Below, piece after piece: positions 43,601 to 58,600 of a stretch of 64,000 nucleotides of DNA. Under the pieces are notes generated by a model that was not told where the DNA came from, did not search any database, and saw only the letters and a program-made list of their open reading frames with translations. The stretch is from positions 2,420,001 to 2,484,000 of the forward strand of contig CAIIXF020000006.1 of the NCBI GenBank assembly GCA_903813345.2, written 5' to 3'. Position 1 is the first letter of the stretch. Each line of letters opens with the position of its first letter. A program made the translations under genes and the position numbers. This DNA comes from Owenia fusiformis (Eukaryota > Annelida > Polychaeta > Sabellida > Oweniidae).

Positions 43601-46600
43601 CCAAGTGTTTGAATGGTAACAATTGAAAAAATTACAAAAACACAAAAACAGTACAAACTAGTCACAAGGAAATAAATGTCTTGCATTTAATTTACCGAAT
43701 GTGTAATATCCTCTCCCCAGCTATTCAACCATCATCACATCAAAAAACACAAGACAATTGGGCATGTCATTCATAATGAACAGAAGCATTAACAAGACAT
43801 GTTGAACAAGAATTCAAGATGGAGATAAAAGATCGAAAGCCGCCAATGCGCCATTCTTAGAGGTTTGCGTGAAAACAACAAAAATTGGCTCGACCAAAGG
43901 AATGAATGTAGCGTCACAATTATAGAATGACAGGCGTATCCAGCTGCACAAGTTTGTATAAGTTTGAGCCGTATGTCGGATGTATGAGTCAGTGAATACA
44001 ATTTGTTAATGTCAATATGACATGACAAATGATACAGGGTGTAAAAAAAAACGCAACCCAAAGAAATCGCTATACCTTGGAAAATACTAATCCAATTATG
44101 TTCATATTTTCAGGAAAGAAAGAAGAGACTGTGTATGTATAGCCACTGTTGTTAGTTAGTTGTAAAACATGATGTCTTAGACACTTGCTCAAAAGACAGT
44201 TGTACTAGCAAAATACGAAAAACATGAATGGAAAATCACTATATCTTGGAAAATACTAATTCAATTATGTTCATTTTTTCAGGAAAAGAAAGAAGAGACA
44301 GTGTATGTATAGCTCCTGTTGTCAGTAAGTTGTAAAACATGATGCCTTGGACACCTGCTCAAATGACAGTTGTACTAGGAAAATATAAAAACGCAGTCAG
44401 AGGTGACTGCCACAGCAATAAAACCAAATAACTTTCTTACCATGGTGTTTTGGCACTTCAGATTTGACACAAATTATCCTCATTCAATGTGTGGTGAATT
44501 CGTTGAGTATCATCAAAATCACTCCAGGGACTTTACAGTCATGGTCAAAATGCCTTCTTAAGTCTCCCCGTACCAGGGCGTTTGGCTGCGATTTGAATGC
44601 ATTTCAACCATGACTGTAAAGTCCCTGAAGTGATTTTGATTTCACTCTACAGATTTACCATACAGTTAATGAAGATGATTTGTGCCAAATTTGAAGAGCC
44701 AAAACACTAAAGTTTGGATGTTATTTAATTTTTTTGCGGTTGCAGTCACCCCTGACTGCGATTTTCGTATTTTCCTAGTACTACTGTCTTTTGAGCAGGT
44801 GTCCAAGGCATCATGTTTTACAACTAACCATTTACAGGAGCTATACATACACAGTCTCTTCTTTCTTTCCTGAAAATATGAACATAATTGAACCAGTATT
44901 TTTCAAGATATAGCGATTTCTTTGGGTTGCGTTTTTTTTAACACCCTGTATTAAGTATACATATGGTTAATAATTATTATGACTACTAGTACTAGGAACC
45001 TCCCTCCAAAGGAATGCCTACAATATGTAATCAAAACCTTATGTACACAGCATTTTTGTTCAAAGCAAGTTTTTCAAGTTGCAATTTTACAGAAAAGAAG
45101 GTGTGTAGCAATTGATGTTGCTGGTTTTTGGTTATGTTTTGGAGGTCCTCAAGATCTATAGTTTGTAAGTTTTTCTTCGTTTGTTGTTTGATTTTTTCAC
45201 AAATTTATGACATTTTGTTATATTATTGTACATTGTATCAATGCAAGGCTCTGCTTCTGAGAAATCGAAAAATATACAATACAATATTATATTAATCAAA
45301 ATTTAGCAGGATATTTAATGAAAAATAAAAATTGTAACTAGAATGAAAGAAAGAAGCTAAGGAGGATTTGTAGCTCCACATACCCTTCACGTTAAATACA
45401 TTTTAAGCTCTATAGTGTAGCAATAAAATCCCAATCTTAAGGAATTTTATCAAAAAGTGCAACTAAACTACCATATGGATTTATTTGGACGACCAGCAAA
45501 TTCAGTGCCTTGTTGTAAAGGTCAGATTTTGCTGCATGCAAATGGTTTGAAATTGCTAAAGGCTCGGTTTTTAGAGCAATGCAATTTTTTAGTTTACGAA
45601 AAACCTATATATACTTCGGAAAATATTTATTCTTGCTTGTAAAGCTGATTTTTTTCTGAGTCCCAATATCAACTGACTAATGTTAAATGAATCTCTTTAG
45701 TGGGACACTTTCAAAGTCACAGTTTGAGTGTATAATTATAACGTGAGTAATATGTATATTTTGGCCACCTCCATGTACCATACTAGTACTACCTTTCCGA
45801 AAAGGTAAGACTTTGATACGAGTTTGTACAATGAATAAACCTCAACAAACCATTCCCTATTGGGGCATTATTTACAAATATTCAACCTTTTACCGAGAGC
45901 TCTTTGGTCATCATCCCAGATTCACGCGGTACAAACTTCGACCGTTAATTTGAATTTTTGACCTACCAGATGCTCGAAAATCAAGGATTGCGAGTCTCAT
46001 ACTACACCGTTTTTCTTCAAACGTATACCATTAAAAGCAAAACAAAATTGCCTTTCTGTCGGTGCATTACTTTATTGTAAAGAGTCCCTCGTTCTAGCAG
46101 CGTTTTGGTCCCCAGCTGTTAGAAGGCCTTCTTACAGCTGGGGACCAAAATGCCGCTGGAAGTAGGGACTCTGTTTAAGAGAATAATGTACCAACAGAAA
46201 GGGATTTTTGTTATGCTTTGAATGGAACAAGTTTGAAGAAAAACGGTGCAGTACGAGACTCGTAATCCTTGATTTTCAAACATCCGGTAGGTCAAAAATT
46301 CAAATTAACGGTCGAAGTTTGTACCGCGTGAGATTGTATTAATTAAAATACAACCGGATATAAATTGATGAACGATATAATTGAAATACAGCCTAATTAG
46401 GAAAACAATTAGTTCATTCAATCTAATTTGATATAAAAAAAATTCCATTCGGATAGGAATTTTTATGTCAATACCCGACTACTTGTCAGCCCTTGAGTAG
46501 GCATTAATGACACTTGTTACTGTATATACTAAAATACATTTATAAATAACATATTCAATCAAAAACGTGACACCATCTGATTTTGAGTACACCGACAATC

Positions 46601-49600
46601 ATATCGTTACATCGAGTAAAGTCCTAGGGTCATGATAAAAAGCAATGAATACTTCACAATACCAGTATGATATGCATCTGATCTATTGTTAGAACGAATT
46701 GAACTATTAAACCTACTATATATGGTAGTATTAAGTAGCTAAATGCTGGTCGTGACTCACCTCCATTGTGGTATTTACGATATACCATATGCATGGATTT
46801 TACATTATGTAGTTCTGAACGGGGAATCCCCTGGATGAAATAATGCCGAAAACCATGACTCACACTCTGGGACCGTCTGACGCTTACGTGCATTTTCTCT
46901 TTTATTTCACCTTGCCTAGTTACTTTAGTTGTTTATAGTCTAAACTAGTGATATACAAAAGATAACATGCAAACAAAGTTTACATTGAATGGGTCATTAT
47001 AATTATATGTAATCATAAATTACTAGCCAGGAAAATCTAATGAAATATCATGACTCATACGGTTTTTCCATATTAGAAAGTTTTTCCAGAAAATTCTTTA
47101 TAAATAGCATTGATCACTACACAAAGCATTTAAAATCATTCTCAAGACCGCACGAAGACCGTTAAACACTGCAGCATTTGGTAGGTACATGTACGTATGC
47201 AGGGCTTTATTATCAATGCTTCATAGAGCATACATGTACTCCATCAGTATTTATCACTTACACAGAGACAGCTTATTGAAATTAATTACTAGTATATGCT
47301 ATACTTGTATATTGTAAATGTAATGATTATTAATATAGTTAATATATTGACACAAAGTTTGGTAACAGTCACGGGTTTATCTTCGCCATATCATGTGACT
47401 ATATAGTGTATGATTAAATCAGTGGTAAATATAGCAGGCATTCACCTTGTACTTGTAAGTGGGTGGTGTTTAAACTGCAATCTTTTGAATATCAGCTGCA
47501 AGTTTGAACTTGTCATTGAAAAACTATAAGTAACATTATTAATGGAACACTCGAAATATATTAATAAAAAGAAAGTAAATCTACAGAGATATAAAAGGTG
47601 TAACACAATTTATATTTTCAGTGCTTGATAAATGCCTACGATGCCTACCCAGTTGATAGACGCGACGAACGCAAATGGGTTGATCCCAACAGTCGTCGAA
47701 AGTATGCTGGTTGACTCAAGTTCAGAAGGTGCTAATGTTAAGCAAACTCGTGACATTAGTGACAGAATGGATGCTGCTATATGGAGAGAAAGTGAACATG
47801 AATCGTGGCCCAAACAATTCACCAAAGTGGACAATCAATCAAGCAATAACAGGTATTCCATTGAAGATAATCAACCGTTAACGTTTATAAATGAACAGGA
47901 TTATTATGAAGAAGAGCCGGATATATGCCTTGCTGACATCGAAGAGGAATACATGAATTTTGACTTGCAGACAGCTGAGGAAAGTGATATAGATGACGTC
48001 CAATTCCAAATTGATACATGGGCTCCTGTATCCCCACCCTCATCACATGTAGAGACAACAGAAAGTAGTAACGAGATCAAACATTTCAACAGTATACTCC
48101 AAAGCAGACCTAGTCAAATTGATGCTCAAATTGAGGACGACCTTGAAACAGCTAGGTTCGTATTTACTACAACACTGGATAAACGACGGGCTCTTAAAAG
48201 ACGCAAGGGTGGTACTGAGGACCTTAGAAAAGTAATATTCATCGAGAATATGTTAAATAAATCAAGAGATGAATATCTTAAAGTTTTGGACCTGATTGAA
48301 ACTCCAACCGACGGAGACTATGACAATTCTGACGACACGGATGACGAAGCGGAGCAGGAAAATAATACAAGTGACATTGTTAAGATTTTAGATGAACCGA
48401 CGATGCATTCTATTGTTAATGACATTGACAGTCAAGAAAGTACAAATCTAGAGAAAGAAGTATTTGAAGACGAGGATGTCTTTAATTTACACACGAATAG
48501 CGACGAGGCGATTACTAGTATAAACCAGGAAGTTTCAAAGAATCGTGACATAACGCAAATAACTTCTGTGATATCTCAAGGACACAATGAACCTCAAAAC
48601 GACACGTTTGATTCCAGCATTAATCAATTTAAGACAAACGACAGCATTATCGCAAATAAAATGCTCAAACGAAAATCATCATTAGAAACGTCCTCAGAAA
48701 CGTCTAGTCTTAAATGCTATATTGTTGTGGACGAATTGGCATCGGAAGCTAAAGAAGATAGAGAGGATTCCCATAGCAGCTTTGAAAATGACGATGATAG
48801 CGGTAAAAAAGACAATACGATACTTATGGGAAGTGATCGGTATTGTACAGAAAAACTTTCAGACATTGAGGTATACAACAATAAGTACATGACTGTTACT
48901 AAAGGAAATATTATGCGTCAAAATGGACCGTCTCACAAAAGTATACATAAATGGAGGCTTAAACAATTCTTTCGTCCTTTCAAATCATTTTTTATTTTTG
49001 TAATAGTGCCTTTGTTTCATCAATAGCAAGAAAGATGACGCATTATTAACATTACACAAGTAACAACCTACAGTCCCCTCTAGAGGTTTGCTCTCCTAAA
49101 TTCCAATGGGTTATAAATGTGAAAGCTGTTTTTCTCTTCTTGATTTCAAAAAGTCGTATTTTGACACATGGTAATTTATTTTGAAAATCACCATATGCAA
49201 ACATACTTCTTTGGTACATGTTCAAATATGGGAATTGATGTTGCCAAACTTTTGGAGGGAATTGTAACGTGTTTGATATATAACGCCAAGTTGTAATAAA
49301 TGTCAGTTAACAATATGACTTGTGATAGTGCCAAAATAAAAAGGTAATAAACATGTATTAAAAGGATTGTATGTGAAGTGTTTGATTATTAATTAGAAGG
49401 TACGGGGATAAAAATATCTTCTTTATCGCACATGGTTCTTAATTAATATCAATGATTAAACACAATGTCAGCGTCATTTTCGTAACTTTAAAAAGTATGA
49501 AAAGTAATTAAAACCAAGGTGCCATCTGAAAGAACAATCAAATTAATCTGATAAATGACTTTGATGTAGTCTAAATGACAATGGTGTACGATATAATAAA

Positions 49601-52600
49601 AATAAGAACAACGGTGGAATGCGATGATCAATACAAACAATTAATTAATTTTGATCCGTGTGGAATAAAATAAGATACTTAATGGCTGAGCATAAACCAG
49701 TTTTAAATGCTTACAACTCAAAAGGTTTCATAGATATGACCAATGGTCACAAAAGACTGGGTTCTCAAAGTATTTTTCCAAGCACGTCGCTGTTGTTAAA
49801 AATCCCCATTCAAATGTACAATGTAATAAATGGAATCTCGCGCTATTCGATTTTTTTTATGACGGCGTAATTGTAGCCCTAGATTAGTACAGCCTCCCTG
49901 AAACATCTTTTAAAGCCATACTTGTATTAGCAGTCATGCTGAACTTCAGTTTTACTACAGCTCCAACCGCTTGGGGTTCGTCAAGTATCACATCAGAGGC
50001 ATTCAACAGGTTGAATGTAATTGGGTTGAACCACTGCTGGAAACCTCCTCCACTCGGAAGATTGCTGAAATACATGATCAGTATGCATATGATTAATTTA
50101 GATTGACCTTTCAAGAACTATAGACAAATTTTCGTTTCGCCAGATTTGACTCAAACAAACCGGGGATCTACAGGGTGTCCAAAAAACCAGAACCGAGAAA
50201 AGTTGAATAACTCGGTCAATTTTGCATATTCTGCCTTGAAATTTCAAAATTATTTTCATTCCATGTGAACTTTGTTTTGAAAGTTTGATGATAATGTGCC
50301 TCTTGAGTCAAAATTACAGTTCTTTACAAAACATGCTCCAAGTGGGCACCTCTCCTCTCTAAGCACAATTGAATCCGGCCAAAGTTCCATCAAAGTCCGG
50401 ACTGAAGACCGGTTTTGCCTTGCCTTGATTATTTTGGCTTTGCTATACCCCTGCAATAAGAAACAGTTGGTAGTTAATCTCACCTCACTGGGTTAAAGTT
50501 GACGTCAATGCTAGATAGAACGGAGCCATCTTGCTTGTAAACACATTGCACCTGGTAGGTCTCATCAAACTGTGTCTGATACAGGGGATTATATTGGATG
50601 TGAACATCGGCTTCGTACGTGGTGTCCCCGGCCTGAAATAACTTGGTTCATTACTGCTATTGACGACATTTCGATTCAACTTATGCTTTTACGTAACCTT
50701 CATGCGCTAGTTATTAAGAGTACATGGGATTGACAATGGCTATATATCTCGAGGGGCAAAGCCCTATTACATGACGCAGATCCGGGGCTACATGGGGACG
50801 TGCCGTTAAAGTGGGTCACCTTTCCACCGAAATATCCCTAGGGTCCCGTTTTGAAGAAAAAATAGATATGGGTCCCATTTTGATGAAAAAATCCCTAGAA
50901 CAGGGTCTACTTTAAAACTGGGTATTGTTTTTGAAAATATCGCCGGAAGTGGGTCTAAAGTGGGTATAAAAATTTCCTTGAAATTTTGTCTGTTTTTGAA
51001 AGAAAAACCCTAGATGTGGATCCATTTTAGAGAAAAAAATCCCAAAATGTGGGGAGACATTTTGAATCTCAGCGGCACCGTACCTCCTGTAGAAAAATGT
51101 TTGAGGCGCTGAAAACGTTTCCTACTTACACTGGGTGTGTTAGCTAGAGTCCACGCTGGGTTGAAACAATTAGCATCTCCTAGCGTTAATGGTAACGTCG
51201 CCTTTCCCTCTTTACCAACAGGGGTGTTCGCAATGTCGAATGCGCACGCAGGTGTATTGAATCCATTGATGTAGATATCTCCTTTGAAATCACCCAAGAC
51301 GCCGGAGGGGGTATAAGGATTGACCATAATCTGCATAGTGGTAGCTTCACATTTTGCTTCAACTGCGCCAAAAAAAGTTAAATTGGTAGTACTATTCAAA
51401 AGTCGTATGAGGAGCAAGTATAAAATTCATCAAGAACATCATAGCAACAGTTGCTTCATATCTTCCAAAGTGTTAAAACAAATGATACTTTTAATACAAC
51501 TTCATACTATTTCATATTTTAATCAACTTATGTACAATTTTGATTTCAACCTCTTGCTTGTGAACAATCGTCGTCATAGTAACCGTAGTCACAGTAACAC
51601 TTGTTGCCGGACCCATCGTTTGCGCACGCCAGAGTACCCTTGCTATCACACGTCGGTGTACAATCAGTTAACGCCACTGCTTTTGACACTGTAATAGAAG
51701 AATATGGAATATGCTCTATTCTCATACTGAATCTAAAAATTTAAATTTACGAACATTTAATGTACATGTACATCCTAAAAGTCCAACACGTCACATCGGG
51801 TAACAAGTTATCCTCATCAACATGTAATTCATTTCATGATTTATCTTACCTGTCTGAACAGCACAGTTAAAACCCTCGTAGCCTTGGTTACATGTACATG
51901 TACCGGAAGTGATGTCACACGTTCCCCCAGTCACGTCACAACCAGACCCAGCTCGTTTACAAACGTACGTTATTCCTGTTATTCAATAAAAACGTAGAAA
52001 TTGTTGGGAAATTTACTCCGTTTTCTATGATTAAAGGACTTCAGGAGCGTAGTCCGAATAAATAACTAAATGGGCATTTGCGAATACGTTTAGTGAAAAA
52101 ACGCCTGAATGAATGATTTCATATCTGGGACTACTACTCCACCAAAAGTAGTACAAAAGTGACTCTGTACTTTATGGCTACATTTAAATAATAAAAGACA
52201 TTATACCATAGAAATGGGTGTACCAGTGCAAATGTATTTTCTACCATACAACATTGTCTGAAGAGCAGATTAACCTCTGTATTTTTTATCTTTAAAAATG
52301 ATTATTAAAGGGTTATCACTGCATCAAATGTGGAATTCCTAGTAATTTCTAGACGTGCTTAGTCGGTCTAGGAACTCCGTGTATCTAGAGATTTCTAGGC
52401 GTGCTTAGACGTGCTTAGAGCTGGCGTGGACAGAGCGTGACGAGTCTAGAAATCTCTAAGCACGCCGTGGTTAGACACAAGACAAAATTAGTTGTTATTA
52501 AATTGCCATGTGAGATTTTGCGCTATATATGGAAACATTTAAATTATAATTTACCGCACGTGTTAATATTTCATGTTTTGCTTTAGCTAAATACGGGATA

Positions 52601-55600
52601 TCAAATCAAAAAGAGTATGTTTTCACTTTATATCCGACTTGAGTCACGAAAAGTACATCGCAACATGGCTTCTTAATTGTTAACTTGTCATAAATTAAGA
52701 AGGTCTGTTTAAATGGGTATTTCCACTAATCAACACCCATTATTTCGCATTGACAAGTACCAGGGCCGAATCCAGCATTTGCTAAGGGGATGACTTTTGA
52801 ATTATTCCAGGGGTGAGGTCACATTTGATATTTGCTCAAAAATTACACGAAAACTGCTCAAAATGGTGAAAGAATTATTGGCCAGGGGATACAGTATTAT
52901 TTTAAACTAGACATCTCTGTCGGCGAGGGGGGGCTAACTTATTCCAGGGGTGGGGTCACATTTGATATTTGTTCAAAATCACACGAAAACTGCTCAAAAT
53001 GGTGAAAGAATAATTGGCCGGTGGATGCAGTATTATTTTAAACAATACATTACTGTCGGCGAAGGGGAGGGGGGCTAACATATAGTTGAAATTACAGAAT
53101 ACGCTACCTTAATTTTTGATAATCTGTAAAAATAATATTGTCATAAACAACTACTGATTTATATATGTGAACGGATATTTGTAAATTTGGTTTAAAAAGA
53201 AACTGAATATAGGGTAAAAATGAGGGAGACACAGACGTCGGAAGAGTGGGGATAAAATCTAATCAACACTAAGCTGAGACAGAATGAGATCATATGTCTG
53301 GACTGAAGATTTTCATAAACATATTTGTTGATTGCTCGCGAAAACAAAAACAAATTTCAGGGTTCATTGGCATCACACAATATTTGCAAAATGGGGGAGT
53401 GCATTTTCCCAGGAGATTTAAAACAATGCTTTACTTTTTAAATGTCGCCCCTCATACTAGCATACGCTTCAACTATCAGATTCAGGAGCACCCTGCCCTT
53501 GATATATTAATACATAGTTTTCTTGTACCCCTTTTCAAAAATACAATGAACTAAATACATAGTATTAGTAATAATGATCTTGGAATTGATTTCTTTGATC
53601 TGTAATCTAGATCACACAATAACTAATTAACTGTTTGATTGCGTTTTTGCTTCTTCAAAGACGAGATATCCCTAAATTACCTTGATTACAGCATGGGCTT
53701 TCAAGAGAGTCAATGATTGCAGTCTACATGGTCTAGGCTATTTTTAATTCCTCGTTATTTTAGTTGTGTATCTCTGAATCCCGGCTCTGATTATCATATA
53801 CAATTTTCTTTAACCAATTTTACCCGTTTTTTGAACTTCAAAACTGTCACATACATATTGGTGGTCCCTAATCATATTAGGACCAATAACAAACAACATA
53901 ATTAAAACTGGAAAACATACAATACATATTCATCATCTCATCTATTTCTCCGGTTGTTATCTCCGGTAATCTTTATGCCTTGAGCCACCTCCCCCCCCCC
54001 TTACAGATACTTTAGATACACTTATTTTCACGCTACTTAATTTGACGAATTTGCTCAATTTCAAATATTGGCGGCTATTTAATTTGGCGGAATCAGGACT
54101 GAAGTTTAATCTTTGTCTATGTTTATGCATGGGCTATCAAACGATTCTCTTGAAAGCCCATGGTTTATGTCATTAGGACGGGTATTTACTAAGATATTTT
54201 TGGTATTTCTTTTGGGATAATGTATGACATGTTGATGACATGCTCAGTTGACAGGAAAGGGGGCCCCAGAAGTTTAATTTCTGAAGTGCATTTGACAAAA
54301 ATTCCAAACTGAAATTTGAAGGATTTTAATTTGGCGGATTTTCTGACTCCGTCAATCCGTCTATTTAAAAGTAAGTATCTTCATTGGAGCTTTTTAAGAC
54401 CACATTAAGCCCGTACTTTAACTAACATCCTAACCAATGTTAAAGCCAAGCTTTTCCAGGATATCTTCAATCAATCCTCAACCCCTGTTAAAGCCCTTAT
54501 ATTTGCCTGGTACATACATACCCCCCCCCCCCCGGGCATACCCCCCCCTCCCTCTCAAGCCGTACTTTTGCTGTTCCCCACAGCTGAATTCATTTGTGAA
54601 CTATTATTTTGCTATAATGAATCCTGGTGGATGTGATATCTGTAAAATATACAAAATGTACATTATATATGCAGTCTGGGGTGTGAGGGGGTTCATTTTT
54701 AAAAAAACAATTTCGGGGGTCTCACTTTTGACAATCAGATACAAAGGTCTCGAATTTGTTAAACAAAGCATGGAATGCCGATGAACCAATTATGAATATT
54801 ATCAAATGAAAACAAAATATTAATTCCTTATAATCCAAATACTTCCTTGTTTTCATAACAGCTGAACCACCTTGATTACAGAAGATATACCATGGAGTAG
54901 TCTAGAAATAGTTTTTCAAGCTTAGGACCTATAGCCATTTATCATGTGGGTGGACACTATTTATTTGCAAAGATATGTTACTGGCCTTTGGGAGGCACAC
55001 GATGCCTTCTAGCAATTTCAGATTTGTATTGTTTGAACTTCTATTTTGTTTAATGCACACTTCTGATCACCATATCAAATCATTTGAATCATACATAATT
55101 TGCACGAGTATTAGGTTCGAATGAATTAAAATGACGTAAGCTAAGTGTAAAATTTTTGAAAAAAGCCTATCAAAAGACGAATTGTTTTTTGAATACTTTG
55201 CGGGCAAATCAATATTGATGTACCGTATTGAAGTCATAAACAACAGCTTCGAGATGTCAGCCCGAAGACTATCTCCCGGTTGTAATGTTTATCTAGGAAA
55301 CTGCTCGTTGTAATCATAATAGGACACACGGCAAAAAATGTGTATCAAAATCCATTGAAACCTGCTTACAGGTAATACATTTGTATTATCAAAAATACAA
55401 TCTCGTTCTTACCATCGTGAATCCTGAACATTCCAAAAAGGGCATATTTTTTTTAATTAAAAAAAGTAAAATAATATGTCAAATTACAAAATTTTAGAAA
55501 TGCTGTGGATAATAGGTCATTACAACCTAACAAAAGCATACCTGTCAACTAAAAATGATTAAAATGGGGATATTTTTATTTTAAAGTCAGGAGAAATCTG

Positions 55601-58600
55601 GATAATTTGAAAGAAAATCAGTGTGAAAATCTGGATTTATTTTGGATAATTGGGAGAAAACCTGGATTTCTACAAATACATCGGGAGAAAATCGGGATAA
55701 CTAAAAATGAATTGGGAGAAAAATTGAAGTTAGAAATACTAAATCAATAAATCTGTTTCAATTTATGCTTAGAACACTATATATGAGTTACATTACATTT
55801 TACAAGTGCCGCCTTGTGGTTTGAGAATGCTGCCTTGTAGTTTGAGAATGCTGCCTTGTGGTTATACAACTCTGCCTTGAGGTTTCAATTCATGCTTAGA
55901 ACACTATATATGAGTTACATTATAGTTTGCAAGTGCTGCCTTGTGGTTTGAGAATGCTGCCTATTTATACTAAGTTATACTACTCTGCCTTGAGGTTTCA
56001 ATTTATGCTTAGAACACTATATATGAGTTACATTACAGTTTGCAAGTGCCGCCTTGTGGTTTGAGAATGCTGCCTTGTAGTTTGAGAATGCTGCCTTGTA
56101 GTTTCAGAATGCTGCCTTGAGGTTTCAATTCATGCTAAGAACACTATATATGCGTTACATTATAGTTTGCAAGTGCCGCCTTGTGGTTTGAGAATGCTGC
56201 CTTGTAGTTTGAGAATGCTGCCTTATGGTTATACAACTCTGCCTTGAGGTTTCAATTTATGCTTAGAACACTATATATGAGTTACATTATAGTTTGCAAG
56301 TGCCACCTTGTGGTTATACTACTCTGCCCCGAGGTTTCAATTTATGCTACTATATATGAGTTACATTATAGTTTGCAAGTGCTGCCTTGTGGTTTGAGAA
56401 TGCTGCCTTGTAGTTTGAGAATGCTGCCTTGTAGTTTGAGAATGCTGCCTTGAGGTTTCAATTCATTCTTAGAACACTATATATGAGTTACATTATAGTT
56501 TGCAAGTGCTGCCTTGTGGTTTGAGAATGCTGCCATGTAGTTTGAGAATGCTGCCTTGTAGTTTGAGAATGCTGCCTTGGGTTATACAACTCTGCCTTGA
56601 GGTTTCAATTTATGCTTAGAACACTATATATGAGTTACATTATAGTTTGAAAATGCCGCCTTGTGGTTTGAAAATGCTGCCATGTAGTTTGAGAATGCTG
56701 CCTTGTAGTTTGAGAATGCTGCCTTGTGGTTATACAACTCTGCCTTGAGGTTTCAATTTATGCTTAGAACACTCTATATGAGTTACATTATAGTTTGCAA
56801 GTGCCGCCTTGTGGTTTGAGAATACTGCCTTGTAGTTTGAGAATGCTGCCTTGTAGTTTGAGAATGCTGCCTTGCGGTTATACTACTCTGCCTTGTAGTT
56901 TTAATTATGCTTGGAACACTATATATGAGTTATATTATAGTTTGCAAGTGCCGCCTTGTGGTTTGAGAATGCTGCCTTGTAGTTTGAGAATGCTGCCTTG
57001 TGGTTTTACAACTCTGCCTGGAGGTTTCAATTTATGGTTAGAACACTATATATGAGTTACATTATAGTTTGCAAGTGCCGACTTTTGGTTTGAGAATGCT
57101 GCCTTGTAGTTTGAGAATGCTGCCTTGTGGTTATACTACTCTGCCTTGAGGTTTCAATTTATGCTCAGAACATTATACATGAGTTGCATTATAGTTTGCA
57201 AATGCCGCCTTGTAGTTTGAGAATGCGGCCTTGTAGTTCGAGAATGCTGCCTTGTGGTTATACTACTCTGCCTTGAGGTTTCAATTTATGGTTAGAACAC
57301 TATATATGAGTTACATTATAGTTTGCAAGTGCCTGGTGGTTATACTACTCTGCCTTGTGGTTTTACTTATGCTTAGAACACTATATATGAGTTATATTAA
57401 AGTTTGCAAGTGCCGCCTTGTGGTTTGAGAATGCTGCCTTGTAGTTTGAGAATGCCGCCTTGTAGTTTGAGAATGCGGCCTTGTAGTTCGAGAATGCTGC
57501 CTTGTGGTTATACTACTCTGCCTTGAGGTTTCAATTTATGGTTAGAACACTATATATGAGTTACATTATAGTTTGCAAGTGCCTGGTGGTTATACTACTC
57601 TGCCTTGTGGTTTTACTTATGCTTAGAACACTTGCAAGTGCCGCCTTGTGGTTTGAGAATGCTGACTTGTAGTTTGAGAATGCTGCCTTGTGGTTATACT
57701 ACTCTGCCTTGTGGTTTTAATTATGCTTTGAACACTATATATGAGTTATATTATAGTTTGCAAGTGCCGCCTTGTAGTTTGAGAATGCTGCCTTGTAGTT
57801 TGGGAATGCTGCCTTGTGGTTTCAATTATGCTTAGAACACTATATATAAGTTACATTATAGTGCCGCCTTGTGGTTTGAGAATATCCCCTTGTAGTTTGA
57901 AAATGTTGCATTGTACTGTAATACTCTGCCTTGAGGTTTCAATTTATGCGTAGAACATTATATTTGAGTTGCATTATAGTTTGCAAGTGCCGCCTTGTGG
58001 TTTGAGAATACTGCCTTGTAGTTTGAGAATGCTGCCTTGTAGTTTGAGAATGCTGCCTTGTGGTTATACTACTCTGCCTTGTGGTTTTAATTATGCTTGG
58101 AACACTATATATGATTTATATTATAGTTTGCAAGTGCCGCCTTGTGGTTTGAGAATGCTGCCTTGTAGTTTGAGAATGCTGCCTTGTGGTTATACAACTC
58201 TGCCTTGAGGTTTCAATTCATGCTCAGAACACTATATATGAGTTACATTATAGTTTGCAAGTGCCGCTTTGTGGTTTGAGAATGCTGCCTTGTAGTTTGA
58301 GAATGCTGCCTTGTGGTTATACTACTCTGCCTTGAGGTTTCAATTTATGCTCAGAACATTTTACATGAGTTGCATTATAGTTTGCAAATGCCGCCTTGTA
58401 GTTTGAGAATGCTGCCTTGTAGTTCGAGAATGCTGCCTTGTGGTTATACTACTCTACCTTGAGGTTTCAATTTATGGTTAGAACACTATATATGAGTTAC
58501 ATTATAGTTTGCAAGTGCCGCCTTGTGGTTATACTACTCTGCCTTGTGGTTTTAATTATGCTTAGAACACTATATATGAGTTATATTAAAGTTTGCAAGT

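Noticed and set aside
43789-44061. 90-codon minus-strand frame next to the mariner-like MITE
   Set aside because: No domain match. It overlaps the MITE end and no splice sites join it to ZP exons.
53294-53554. 86-codon plus-strand frame in ZP intron 2
   Set aside because: No recognisable features, no promoter or splice evidence; probably chance.
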